Assembly (NCBI GenBank): GCA_026414325.1
Contig: JAOAJF010000002.1
Span: 1 to 63,241 of the forward strand
DNA from: Microcaldota archaeon
GTDB lineage: Archaea > Micrarchaeota > Micrarchaeia > Anstonellales > Anstonellaceae
DNA: 63,241 nucleotides
Direction: 5' to 3'
This document shows, piece by piece, positions 7,982-15,933 of this stretch (its first letter is position 1; each line of letters opens with the position of its first letter). A program made the translations under genes and the position numbers. Under the pieces are notes generated by a model that had not been told where the DNA came from, did no database searches, and was given only the letters and a program-made list of their open reading frames with translations.

Positions 7982-8554
7982 TTAATCGAGAATTCTCCTT
8001 TTTATATTCTGTAGCACAAGCCCAAAGGCCCCTCCAATTATAGCTGTCTGCAGCTGTACTATTCCCATAATAGCTAAAAAAGCCTCAGGAACATAGCCAA
8101 AAAAATAAAGTAAAAAAGAAATTAAAAATAACCAAAATGCTTTTACCAAAGCGCTTAGCACAATTGCAAAAATTTTGTTTAACTTTTTATAAAAAACAAA
8201 ATATTTTATTAAAAAAACAAAAATCGCATTTGCTATCCAAATAAAAGGAACAAAATAAACTAAAAACACAGTAAAATTTCCAAAAATTAGTCCTGCTGCA
8301 AGAGCTGCAATTGAAGGCAAAAGAATCGGCCCTAGCAAAATTTTTCCCTTCAAATTAAATGCACTTAAAACCAAAACACAATTTATTATACTACCAACTA
8401 AAAGCTGAGGGTGGCCTAATAAAAATGGTGCAAAAAAAGAAACTAAAATATAAACAACCACCTCTAAATTATATTCAAGCTCTTTTAGCTCATATTCTGA
8501 AAAATTTAACACTTCTTGAGCTGTTTTATAATAATTTTGATATAAATTCTTCAT
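7982..8554 (-). CDS. Multi-spanning membrane protein divergent from the [FeFe] hydrogenase
   Basis: A 190-residue protein with a short acidic cytoplasmic N-terminus and about five or six hydrophobic helices, ending in a basic tail (KRRILD). Conserved-looking features are GHPQLLVGS in the first hairpin and a Pro/Gly-rich ILLPSIAALAAG. It starts 78 bp from hydA on the opposite strand. From memory, similar small membrane proteins occur near [FeFe] hydrogenases in small-genome lineages, sometimes labelled iron hydrogenase, but this was not verified. It has no Cys pairs for Fe-S clusters. A transporter-like or hydrogenase-anchoring role is a guess. Confidence 0.6.
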   Translation of the reverse strand: MKNLYQNYYKTAQEVLNFSEYELKELEYNLEVVVYILVSFFAPFLLGHPQLLVGSIINCVLVLSAFNLKGKILLGPILLPSIAALAAGLIFGNFTVFLVYFVPFIWIANAIFVFLIKYFVFYKKLNKIFAIVLSALVKAFWLFLISFLLYFFGYVPEAFLAIMGIVQLQTAIIGGAFGLVLQNIKRRILD

Positions 8555-8632
8555 AAAACTACTAACAAAAATTAGATTATAAAGCTTTTGGCTTTAGCTA
8601 AACTTTTAAAACCTAATTAAATTTAACAAAAT

Positions 8633-10003
8633 ATGCCAAAGCGCTTAAGCGAGGAAGAATTTCTAAAAAGAATTGAAAAAATAAACCAAACTGACCCTTG
8701 TTTTATTTTCGATCCTTCCAAATGCTTAAGATGTGGTCGTTGCGCTATAAAATGCCAACTTATTCAAGGGCTTTGTCCAAAACAATTTGATGAAAATTCT
8801 AAAAAATGGCTTGCCTGCCCAACTATTAGCCATGATGAAAACCTCGCTTTTTGTTCTTATTGTGGCCAGTGTTTATTAGTCTGTCCAACTAATGCTATAG
8901 ACGATAAAAAACAAATCGAACAAGTAAGTAGAGAACTGGAAGATAAAACAAAAATAGTTGTGGCTCAGACCGCTCCGGCAATCAGGGCAACTATAGGTGA
9001 GACTCAAAACATGCCCCCTGGAACTCTTAGCACTGGAAGATTAGTAGCTGCTCTTAGAAAATTAGGTTTTAATAAAGTTTTTGATACAAATTTTGGAGCT
9101 GATCTAACTACTATCGAGGAAGCAGAAGAATTGTTAAAACGTATAGAAAACAATGAGCAATTGCCTCTAATTAGCTCTTGTTGCCCAGCTTGGATAAGAT
9201 ATATGGAAAAATTCTTTTTTGATTTTAAAGATAATGTAAGTACTACTAAAAGTCCACATCAGATGGTTGGTTCTGTTATTAAGACCTATTATGCAAAAAA
9301 GAACAATTTAGATCCAAAAAATATTGTAGTGGTAAGTCTCATGCCTTGCACTGCAAAAAAATTTGAAGCAACCAGAGAAGAACAAAAAATAAATGGCCTA
9401 GCAGCAGTTGATTATGTTCTTACAACAAGAGAGCTTGGTCTAATGCTCAAGCAAGCAGGTATTGAGCTTAGAGCATTAGGAGATGAGTTTTATGATAGCT
9501 TAGTTGGCTGGTCTTCTGGAGCAGCTGCTTTGTATGGTGTGAGTGGAGGAGTGAGCGAATCTGTACTAAGATATATAAGCTACAAGCTTAGCAATGGACA
9601 GGAACAAAAACCAGAATTTATTCAAGTGCGAGGGGATCAACAAATAAGGCAAGTCTCTCTAACTATTTGTAATAGAGAGCTAAATATAGTGATTGTTCAT
9701 GGTCTAAATAATGCAAAAAAAGTTTTAGAACAAGTAAGAGAAAAAAAACTTAATCCACATTTTATTGAGATTATGGCTTGCCCTTTTGGTTGCATTGGGG
9801 GAGGGGGTCAGCCAAAACCACCAGCCGAACAAGTAATTAAAAAAAGAGCCATGGCTTTGTACTATCAGGATAATTTGTTAGAGATTAGATACCCTCAACA
9901 AAACCAAGAAATACAAACTCTTTACAAGGAGTATTTAGGCCAGCCTGGTTCAGCAAAGGCTAAAGAAATACTTCATACTACTTATTTTAAAAGAGAAAAT
10001 TAG
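8633..10003 (+). CDS. hydA: [FeFe] hydrogenase, two-cluster ferredoxin-fused type
   Basis: A 456-residue catalytic hydrogenase that interconverts protons plus reduced ferredoxin with H2. The N-terminus is a two-[4Fe-4S] ferredoxin domain: C31-x2-C34-x2-C37-x3-C41, and a second CSYCGQCLLVCP around residue 75. All three H-cluster loops are intact: SSCCPAW (C183, C184), MPCTAKKFE (M237, C239, K242, E245) and EIMACPFGCIGGGGQP (C383, C387). The C-terminus is a fused small-subunit-like domain with LYKEYLGQPGSAKA and LHTTYF. The length and layout resemble bacterial M2-type group A enzymes. No HydE, HydF or HydG maturase is in the window. No signal peptide, so cytoplasmic. Confidence 0.96.
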   Translation: MPKRLSEEEFLKRIEKINQTDPCFIFDPSKCLRCGRCAIKCQLIQGLCPKQFDENSKKWLACPTISHDENLAFCSYCGQCLLVCPTNAIDDKKQIEQVSRELEDKTKIVVAQTAPAIRATIGETQNMPPGTLSTGRLVAALRKLGFNKVFDTNFGADLTTIEEAEELLKRIENNEQLPLISSCCPAWIRYMEKFFFDFKDNVSTTKSPHQMVGSVIKTYYAKKNNLDPKNIVVVSLMPCTAKKFEATREEQKINGLAAVDYVLTTRELGLMLKQAGIELRALGDEFYDSLVGWSSGAAALYGVSGGVSESVLRYISYKLSNGQEQKPEFIQVRGDQQIRQVSLTICNRELNIVIVHGLNNAKKVLEQVREKKLNPHFIEIMACPFGCIGGGGQPKPPAEQVIKKRAMALYYQDNLLEIRYPQQNQEIQTLYKEYLGQPGSAKAKEILHTTYFKREN

Positions 10004-10019
10004 AAAAGCTAAAATTCAA

Positions 10020-10093
10020 TGCGTCCGCCGGGATTTGAACCCGGATTACTAGCTTGGAAGGCTAGAGTCCTAACCAGGTTGAACGACAGACGC
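10020..10093 (-). tRNA. tRNA-Gly (anticodon TCC)
   Basis: On the minus strand the acceptor GCGTCTG pairs with CGGACGC (one G-U), with discriminator A. The stem CTAGC/GCTAG encloses the loop CTTCCAA, giving anticodon TCC. The T arm CCGGG-TTCAAAT-CCCGG is intact. No intron. It lies 16 bases beyond the end of hydA on the opposite strand. Confidence 0.93.
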
Positions 10094-10169
10094 ACTTTTC
10101 TAAATAGAACTTTTTCACTATTTTTATATTCTTAGAAATATTTAAATCTTTTTAAAATTTTATATCTTT

Positions 10170-10904
10170 TTATTCGAACAAAATCTTTGCAATATAAAGT
10201 AATATTATTCCCCCTAGCATTAACAAAAATCCAATAAAAGAATATTTTTTATTTTGTTCTTTGTGTAACTCTGGAACTAAATCTGCAGAAGCAATATATA
10301 TAAATCCTCCAGCAGCAATGCAAATTAAAACTAGTTTTAGGGGTTCAATATTTTCTGAAAGATAAAAACCAACTACAGAGCCAAGTACTGCAGAAAGAGA
10401 AACTAAAAAATTTAAAAAAAGTGCTTTTGATTTTTTCATTCCAAAATGCAGTAATATTCCCATATCTCCCAATTCTTGAGGGATTTCATGTAGGATTATT
10501 ACTGCACTGGTAGCTATACCTATATTAATATCTATCGAAAAGGCAGTTCCTATTGCCAATCCATCTATAAAATTATGTAAAACATCCCCATATAAATTCA
10601 TATAAGAAAGATGGTGCTTACATTGCGGCTCTTTGTCATGGCAATGATGCCAAAATAAAAATTTTTCTAAGATGAAAAAAAGCACAAAACCGCTTAATAC
10701 AAAAATCGCAACTTGTTCAAAATTTTTGGCTATTTCTAAAGCCTCATCAATTAAATGAAAAAATGCTCCTCCTAACAAAGCCCCTGCAGCAAAAGCAACA
10801 AGCAAGTAAATATATTTTGAAATTTTTGGGGAGTAAATTATCAATCCAACCAAAGAAAAGAGACTAACTATTATAGCTGCTGCTAAAGCAAATATTAATT
10901 CCAT
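10170..10904 (-). CDS. ZIP family divalent metal transporter
   Basis: A 244-residue integral membrane protein with about eight helices that would import zinc or another divalent metal. Helix IV has HNFIDGLAIG and helix V has HEIPQELGD, the paired His/Asp/Glu metal-site motifs of ZIP proteins. A His/Cys-rich loop (HHCHDKEPQCKHH, about residues 86-98) sits before helix IV and may bind metal. The ATG has no strong ribosome binding site. No co-transcribed metal regulator is visible. Confidence 0.9.
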   Translation of the reverse strand: MELIFALAAAIIVSLFSLVGLIIYSPKISKYIYLLVAFAAGALLGGAFFHLIDEALEIAKNFEQVAIFVLSGFVLFFILEKFLFWHHCHDKEPQCKHHLSYMNLYGDVLHNFIDGLAIGTAFSIDINIGIATSAVIILHEIPQELGDMGILLHFGMKKSKALFLNFLVSLSAVLGSVVGFYLSENIEPLKLVLICIAAGGFIYIASADLVPELHKEQNKKYSFIGFLLMLGGIILLYIAKILFE

Positions 10905-10988
10905 AATTTTTTTTTGTTTTAAGAATTTAAAAATCTTTTTTAGTATTTGTTTTTATCCTAATAAAGATAACTTTTGCTTTATTCAAGT

Positions 10989-11585
10989 CTAAAAAAATAC
11001 TTCCTCTTTTGAAAATCTTATTTTTGGTTTTGGTTTATCTGCAGCATAACCAATTGGTACTACTACTGTTGGTATTAGATTAGGTGGTAATTTTAAAATT
11101 TTAGAATATTTTTCTGGCTCAAAGCCTTCCATTGGGCAAGAATCAAATCCCAAATATTTTGCAGCTAAAAGTGTTGTTTGCATTGCAATATAGACTTGTT
11201 TTTGTGCCCAATTCTTTTTTTGCTCCTCACTCATTGAAGCAGAAAATTCTTTTAGCATTTGTACATAAGCTTTAGCTTTTTGTTCAGGAAGCTTTTTGCT
11301 AAGTTCTTTTTCCAGAAGAGAAATATTTTTTTCTATATCTAGTTCTGCACAAAATACTAGCAAATGTGAACAAGTTCTAATCTGCTCTTGATTGTAAGAA
11401 GCAGCAAAAAGCTCTTCTTTAATTTTTTTATCCTCTACAACCTTTATTTTCCAAGGTTGCAAATTATATGAAGAAGGACTGAGCAAAATCATTTTAAAAA
11501 GCTCATCTAATTTTTCTTTTGGAATTTTTCTTCCATCAAATAATTTTGTTGCATATCTTTTTTCTAAAATTTCTTTAAAATCCAT
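10989..11585 (-). CDS. Nitroreductase-family flavoprotein
   Basis: A 198-residue FMN-dependent nitroreductase-fold protein. The N-terminal KRYATKLFDGRKIP and SPSSYNLQPWKI segments are FMN-phosphate-binding motifs, YIAMQTTLLAAKYLGFDSCPMEGFEP is the central signature, and VVPIGYAADKPKPK is the usual C-terminal strand. The start at 11585 is preferred over an upstream TTG because GGGGTGAG lies directly before it. Substrate unknown; an NAD(P)H oxidoreductase on quinones or nitro compounds is typical of the family. Confidence 0.88.
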   Translation of the reverse strand: MDFKEILEKRYATKLFDGRKIPKEKLDELFKMILLSPSSYNLQPWKIKVVEDKKIKEELFAASYNQEQIRTCSHLLVFCAELDIEKNISLLEKELSKKLPEQKAKAYVQMLKEFSASMSEEQKKNWAQKQVYIAMQTTLLAAKYLGFDSCPMEGFEPEKYSKILKLPPNLIPTVVVPIGYAADKPKPKIRFSKEEVFF

Positions 11586-11655
11586 ACTCTCACCCCTGTT
11601 TTGTACTATTTTAATCAAAAATATCTTTTTAAATTAAATTGTTGTTTTTTAGGTT

Positions 11656-12678
11656 ATGAGTAATTCTACTCAAACAAAGGAAAGCTTTCCTTTCAGAAGC
11701 GCACAACAAATAATAAACGATATAAAAGAGCTAAAAATACAAGGTGCAAGAAGAATAGCAAAAGCTGCTGTTGATGCAGTTATCTGGCAAATAAAAAACT
11801 CCAAAGCAAAAACTACAGATCAATTCCATGATGAAATTGTAGCTTTGGTTTTAGAATTAGAAAAAACTCGTCCAACCGAGCCAATGATGAGAAATTCTCT
11901 TCGAACAACCTTAAGATTTATTTTAAGCTGGTTAAGATTGAATAAAAAAGACGATCTGGTTGCTTTAAAATCAAATCTATTAAAATTTGAAAAAAATTTG
12001 CTTGATCTAATGGATGAAGAAGTAGAAAAATTAGCTCAAATTGGTTCTTCTCTAATTAAAGATGGCTCTAAAATTTTAGTTCATTGCCACTCAAACTCAG
12101 TAGTAAAAATTTTACAAAATTGTTTTGATCAAAATAAAAATATAGAAGTTAGCTGTTTAGAAACTAGACCTCTTTTTCAAGGAAGGCTAACTGCAAGAGA
12201 GCTCTCTAGTTATGGAATAAAAACCAATCTTTATGTTGATGGAGCAGTTGGAAGTATTATTCAAAAACACGATCTGGTTTTGGTTGGCGCAGATGCAATA
12301 ACTGCAGAAGGGGATTTAATAAACAAAATAGGCACATTTACTATCGCCCAGGTCGCAAAAATAAATCAGGTTAAATTTTTTTCAGCTGCAGAAATTTTTA
12401 AATATGACCCTTTAACAAGGTTTGGGATAGAAGAGATTATCGAGCAAAGAGATTATTTAGAAGTTTGGGGAGATGGGCGATACCAAAAAGAGCCTCAAGA
12501 CATTGAAATTTCTATAAACGATAACTTAAAAGTTTATAATCCAAGTTTTGATAGAACTCCAGCTGCATTTATAAGTGCTTATATATGTGAAGAAGGCCTA
12601 ATTCCCCCTCCTCTTATGGGTTATGTTGCTGAAAAAAAATTAAAACTAAGTCTAGGTGATTTAAATGAAAGTCTCTGA
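11656..12678 (+). CDS. Ribose-1,5-bisphosphate isomerase
   Basis: A 340-residue eIF2B-like protein that isomerises ribose 1,5-bisphosphate to ribulose 1,5-bisphosphate, the RuBisCO substrate. SCLETRPLFQGR, the GADAIxxxG segment and NKIGTFTIA are family motifs. C144 (in VHCHS) and D213 (in GADAI) fit the catalytic Cys and Asp known in the Thermococcus enzyme. The next gene, AMP phosphorylase, overlaps its end by 14 bases, and the type III RuBisCO is at 39194, so the three pathway enzymes are all present. This makes a translation factor or methylthioribose-phosphate isomerase unlikely. Confidence 0.9.
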   Translation: MSNSTQTKESFPFRSAQQIINDIKELKIQGARRIAKAAVDAVIWQIKNSKAKTTDQFHDEIVALVLELEKTRPTEPMMRNSLRTTLRFILSWLRLNKKDDLVALKSNLLKFEKNLLDLMDEEVEKLAQIGSSLIKDGSKILVHCHSNSVVKILQNCFDQNKNIEVSCLETRPLFQGRLTARELSSYGIKTNLYVDGAVGSIIQKHDLVLVGADAITAEGDLINKIGTFTIAQVAKINQVKFFSAAEIFKYDPLTRFGIEEIIEQRDYLEVWGDGRYQKEPQDIEISINDNLKVYNPSFDRTPAAFISAYICEEGLIPPPLMGYVAEKKLKLSLGDLNESL

Positions 12679-14230
12679 ATACAACAACATAAAAGAAAAA
12701 ATTTTTAAGATCCAAAAAATGGAGCTAAAGGTAAGAAAAATAAAAATAATGGCAGCAGGAAACATAGTAGTTTTAAATTCTACCTTTGCTTTTCAAAATG
12801 GAATTTATGCAGATTATAGAATAAAACTCGAAAATACAAAAAAGAAAAAAGAATTAATTGCAATTGTTGATCTAACTAATGAGATGTTAAAGCCAGGGGA
12901 AATTGGCCTTTTTGAAAATGTTGCAAAGGCTTTAGATGTTGAAGATGGCCAAAAAATATATGCTCAACTTGTACTCAGGCCCCAAACTCTTTCTTTTATT
13001 AAAGAAAAAATAGAAGGAAAAACCTTAACTGCAGACAAAATCGATCAAATAATAAAAGATGCTATGCAAAACAAACTTTCAGATGCAGAGCTAGCCTCAT
13101 TTATGACTGCTTGTTATATTAATGGTATGTCCGACGAGGAAATCATTGGTCTTACAAATACAATTGTGGAGAGTGGCCAGACCTTAAAACTAAACAAAAA
13201 ACCAATTGTAGATAAGCATAGCATTGGAGGAGTTGCAGGAAATAGAACTACTATGATAATTGTTCCAATTGTTGCTGCAGCAGGTTGTTATATTCCAAAA
13301 ACTTCTTCTAGAGCAATAACCTCTGCAGCAGGCACTGCTGATACAATGGAAGTTTTAGCAAATGTTTCGTTGGAAATTGAAGAGATAGAAAAACAAGTTA
13401 GATCAATTAATGGTTGTATTGTTTGGGGTGGGGCAATAAATTTAGCTGCTGCTGATGACAAACTAATAAAAATAAGAAATCCTCTTTCTTTAGATCCAAA
13501 AGGAGTTTTACTAGCCTCTATTTTAGCAAAGAAAAAAGCAGTAGGAGCAAGATATTGTATTATAGATATTCCAGTTGGCAGAGGAGTAAAAATAGAAGAT
13601 GCTTCTGAGGCAAAACAACTGGCAGGGGATTTTATAAATCTTGGAAAAAAGCTTGGAATAGAAATTGAAGCTCTTATAACAAACGGAGAAGACCCAATAG
13701 GAAATGGAATTGGTCCTGCACTAGAATGCAAAGATGTTTTAGAAGTTTTAGAAGGAAAAGGACCTCATGATCTAAGAGAAAAAGCTCTGATTATGGCTGG
13801 AAAGCTTTTAGAATTAGCTCAAAAAGCAAAGAAAGGAGAGGGCTTTGCTTTAGCAGAAAGTATTTTAAATAGCAAAAAAGCCTTAAAAAAATTTCAACAA
13901 ATCGTCCAATGGCAGGGGGGTAAAAAAAATATTTCTTCTAAAGATGTGCCTGTAGCAAAATATAAACATACTATTTATTCCACTAAAACCGGAAGAGTAT
14001 CTCATTTAGACAATAAACTTTTGGCAAGAGTTGCAAGGGCTGCTGGAGCACCATCTGATAAAGAAGCAGGTATCTATCTCTATTGTGAAAAAGGCGATAT
14101 GATCTCAAAAGGTCAGCCAATTATGGATATCTATTCAAACTCAGAAACAAAATTGTCAGTAGCAATAAAAGTATTAGAAGAATATGGTCCAGTAGAGTTA
14201 GAAAAAGTTTTACTTGATAGTATTCGCTAG
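12665..14230 (+). CDS. deoA: AMP phosphorylase (thymidine phosphorylase family)
   Basis: This 521-codon gene encodes an enzyme splitting AMP (or other NMPs) with phosphate to give ribose 1,5-bisphosphate. After a roughly 90-residue archaeal N-terminal domain come the phosphorylase signatures KHSIGGVAGNRTTMIIVP and TSSRAITSAAGTADTMEVL, then a C-terminal domain with RAAGAPSDKEAGI. The first ATG overlaps the isomerase gene and has GGTGATT seven bases upstream, so it is kept; the ATG at 12719 would give 503 residues, close to known archaeal enzymes. The overlap implies translational coupling. Confidence 0.9.
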   Translation: MKVSEYNNIKEKIFKIQKMELKVRKIKIMAAGNIVVLNSTFAFQNGIYADYRIKLENTKKKKELIAIVDLTNEMLKPGEIGLFENVAKALDVEDGQKIYAQLVLRPQTLSFIKEKIEGKTLTADKIDQIIKDAMQNKLSDAELASFMTACYINGMSDEEIIGLTNTIVESGQTLKLNKKPIVDKHSIGGVAGNRTTMIIVPIVAAAGCYIPKTSSRAITSAAGTADTMEVLANVSLEIEEIEKQVRSINGCIVWGGAINLAAADDKLIKIRNPLSLDPKGVLLASILAKKKAVGARYCIIDIPVGRGVKIEDASEAKQLAGDFINLGKKLGIEIEALITNGEDPIGNGIGPALECKDVLEVLEGKGPHDLREKALIMAGKLLELAQKAKKGEGFALAESILNSKKALKKFQQIVQWQGGKKNISSKDVPVAKYKHTIYSTKTGRVSHLDNKLLARVARAAGAPSDKEAGIYLYCEKGDMISKGQPIMDIYSNSETKLSVAIKVLEEYGPVELEKVLLDSIR

Positions 14231-14306
14231 AAGTGAAACACACCTATTTAAATCTTTTTGTCTATTAAATATTTATCTAGATTTACTTAGAGGAGGTTGT
14301 ATTCTC
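14231..14306 (+). promoter_or_regulatory. Promoter and strong ribosome binding site
   Basis: TATA-like stretches (TATTTAAATC near 14245, TATTAAATATTTA near 14262) follow the AMP phosphorylase stop. AGGAGGT at 14291-14297 then precedes an ATG at 14307 by nine bases. This is one of the strongest Shine-Dalgarno sites in the window, yet the ORF it serves has only 16 codons. Confidence 0.5.
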
Positions 14307-14357
14307 ATGGCTCTAAAGGAGGTAACAAAACAAAAAGGGTGTTTAGCCATCCTCTAA
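14307..14357 (+). CDS. 16-residue leader ORF, possibly the first part of the following HTH gene
   Basis: The ATG at 14307 with a strong upstream AGGAGGT encodes MALKEVTKQKGCLAIL and a TAA at 14355. A second GGAGGT lies inside it. A +1 shift at CTC-TAA would enter the frame of the HTH protein that follows with no stop in between. It may be a leader peptide, a frameshifted N-terminus, or the result of an indel in the gene or the read. Confidence 0.3.
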   Translation: MALKEVTKQKGCLAIL

Positions 14358-14388
14358 TTTTATCACCAATACAAATTTTTCTTCTTCT

Positions 14389-14565
14389 TTGAACTTAAGA
14401 AAAAAACAACCTCTAAATTCTAATTTTAAAACTAAATTAAGTATCGAGCAAATACGCTATATTAAAAATTACTATTTATCCAATCCAATAAGTGTTAGAG
14501 AACTTGCCAAAATTTTTAATGTTTCTCCATCTTCTATTTGGAGAGCAATAACCAAGGAGGTGTAA
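14389..14565 (+). CDS. Small helix-turn-helix DNA-binding protein
   Basis: In the +1 frame relative to the leader ORF, an open frame runs from 14346 to a TAA at 14563. The only usual start is a TTG at 14389, giving 58 residues. The C-terminal half (SIEQIRYIKNYYL, then SVRELAKIFNVSPSSIWRAI) reads as a recognition-helix HTH like those in resolvases and small repressors. The start is uncertain because no ribosome binding site precedes the TTG. AAGGAGGTG at its very end serves the next gene, so the two are probably coupled. Possibly a local regulator. Confidence 0.5.
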   Translation: MNLRKKQPLNSNFKTKLSIEQIRYIKNYYLSNPISVRELAKIFNVSPSSIWRAITKEV

Positions 14566-14568
14566 ATT

Positions 14569-14754
14569 ATGAAAATTATAGGAAATTGTTTTCTTTTAAG
14601 ACCCATAAACACAGAACAAAAGCCGCTCTTATTGAAAAAAGAAGAGAATTCAGCCCAAAATACAGCAGCTCAAAAAAACAATAAAGAAGAATTCAACAAA
14701 TTTTTTAATAGGGATAGGAAAATGCCAGATGCCCCAGGAGGGATAGGATTTTAA
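14569..14754 (+). CDS. Unknown small protein
   Basis: A 61-residue ORF with an excellent ribosome binding site (AAGGAGGTG, seven bases before ATG). The N-terminus (MKIIGNCFLLRPI) is hydrophobic, the middle is Lys/Glu/Asn-rich and probably disordered, and the end is GGIGF. No family recognised. It starts 3 bases after the HTH gene and ends 65 bases before tRNA-Leu. The strong translation signal is the main support that it is real. Confidence 0.5.
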   Translation: MKIIGNCFLLRPINTEQKPLLLKKEENSAQNTAAQKNNKEEFNKFFNRDRKMPDAPGGIGF

Positions 14755-14819
14755 AAGAAAACTAAACTAAAAAACTAAAATAAAAAACAATTTAAATTAA
14801 TTTCTCCATTATAAAGTTC

Positions 14820-14921
14820 GGAGGGGTAGCAAAGCCTGGTCAAATGCGCAGGACTCAGAAGAGCGCAGCTGGGCAATCCTGTCCCTAAGTGGGTTCGTGG
14901 GTTCAAATCCCACCCCTTCCA
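14820..14921 (+). tRNA. tRNA-Leu (anticodon CAG) with a 16-nt intron
   Basis: The acceptor GGAGGGG pairs with CCCTTCC (one G-U), with discriminator A. The D arm GCCTGGTCAAATGCGC and the long variable arm (CCC/GGG stem) mark a class II tRNA. The anticodon stem CAGGA/TCCTG flanks CTCAGA and A, interrupted by intron 14860-14875 after position 37. CTCAG can pair with CTGGG inside the intron, with 3-nt bulges (AAG and CAA) as in an archaeal bulge-helix-bulge site. The T arm is GTGGG-TTCAAAT-CCCAC. Confidence 0.88.
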
Positions 14922-14982
14922 TTTTTTTGTTAGTTTAATGCTCGCAATTAAACTATTAAATATTAATTTCTAAACAAAAATT

Positions 14983-15906
14983 ATGGACAGTTTAACATTT
15001 TTTAAAAAACTTGGAAAAATCAAAGTTTATAAAATCAATTCACAAGCTTATCCAGAAAACAGCTATGTAATTTGTCATCCATCTTTTGCAGAAGTTTTAT
15101 ACAAGCCATTTTGTGCAGGCATTTCTTTGCAAAATAAAATGCAGAGAGCTTCTTTGGAATTTGCAAAAGCACTCAAATTTCTTTGTCTAAAAAATCAAAT
15201 AGAAAAGAAGACAGTCGTGGAATTAGTTCTTTTAAGTGGAGGGCTATTTTATAATCTAAACTTTGCTTTTAAAAAACTTTATAATTTTTCTTTACAGCAA
15301 TGCTTTTTAGGTATCTCTCGTTACATGCTAAAAGAAAAATTTGGGGAATTTGATGCAAAGATAGACTACTCTAATTTTGAAGCATTGCCAGATAATGCAA
15401 CTGTTTTAATAGGAGATACACTAGCAACTGGCGCAACCCTTTCTAAAGCAGTGGAGCATTTAAAACAAGTTTCAGAAGAACAAAATAAAAAAATTCGCTC
15501 AATATTTTTTGTTACTTTAGCAGGTTCAAAAAAAGGTGCTATTGCATTTAAAAACGCAACTAAAAAATTTGAAAATATTTCTAGTGCAATTATTTTTGCC
15601 CATCAAGTATTTCATTTAATGCCAGATGGAACTGATTTAAGATTTTTTGGGCCAGATGCTTTAGCTCCCTTAGAAAGTATTAATAAAACAAAAAAGCTCT
15701 ACGGTGAAAAATTAGGCCATGAGTTTAAATGCGCAGTTTTTGATTGGGGGACTAGATGTAAAAACCCTTTAGCTCATTATGAAGAATTTGAAAACTATAT
15801 TGAAAATTTTTCTAGAACTTTATCTGATAAAAATTCATTAAAGGTTTTAGATGGTTTATTAAAAGAAGTTAAAAAAGAAAAAAAAGCTTACAGTGGAACA
15901 ATATAA
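14983..15906 (+). CDS. Phosphoribosyltransferase-fold protein
   Basis: A 307-residue protein with a PRPP-binding loop, ATVLIGDTLATGATLSKA (about residue 140), preceded by a strand and LVLLSGGLFYNLNF, which resembles the uracil/orotate PRTase core. The C-terminal 100 residues, with FKCAVFDWGTRCKNP, are not typical of any single PRTase I know. The base acceptor is therefore not assigned; a nucleobase salvage or regulatory role is possible. It follows tRNA-Leu by 61 bases and precedes an unknown gene by 27 bases. Confidence 0.65.
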   Translation: MDSLTFFKKLGKIKVYKINSQAYPENSYVICHPSFAEVLYKPFCAGISLQNKMQRASLEFAKALKFLCLKNQIEKKTVVELVLLSGGLFYNLNFAFKKLYNFSLQQCFLGISRYMLKEKFGEFDAKIDYSNFEALPDNATVLIGDTLATGATLSKAVEHLKQVSEEQNKKIRSIFFVTLAGSKKGAIAFKNATKKFENISSAIIFAHQVFHLMPDGTDLRFFGPDALAPLESINKTKKLYGEKLGHEFKCAVFDWGTRCKNPLAHYEEFENYIENFSRTLSDKNSLKVLDGLLKEVKKEKKAYSGTI

Positions 15907-15933
15907 TTTAAACCTTTTTGTTTCTATTTTAAT

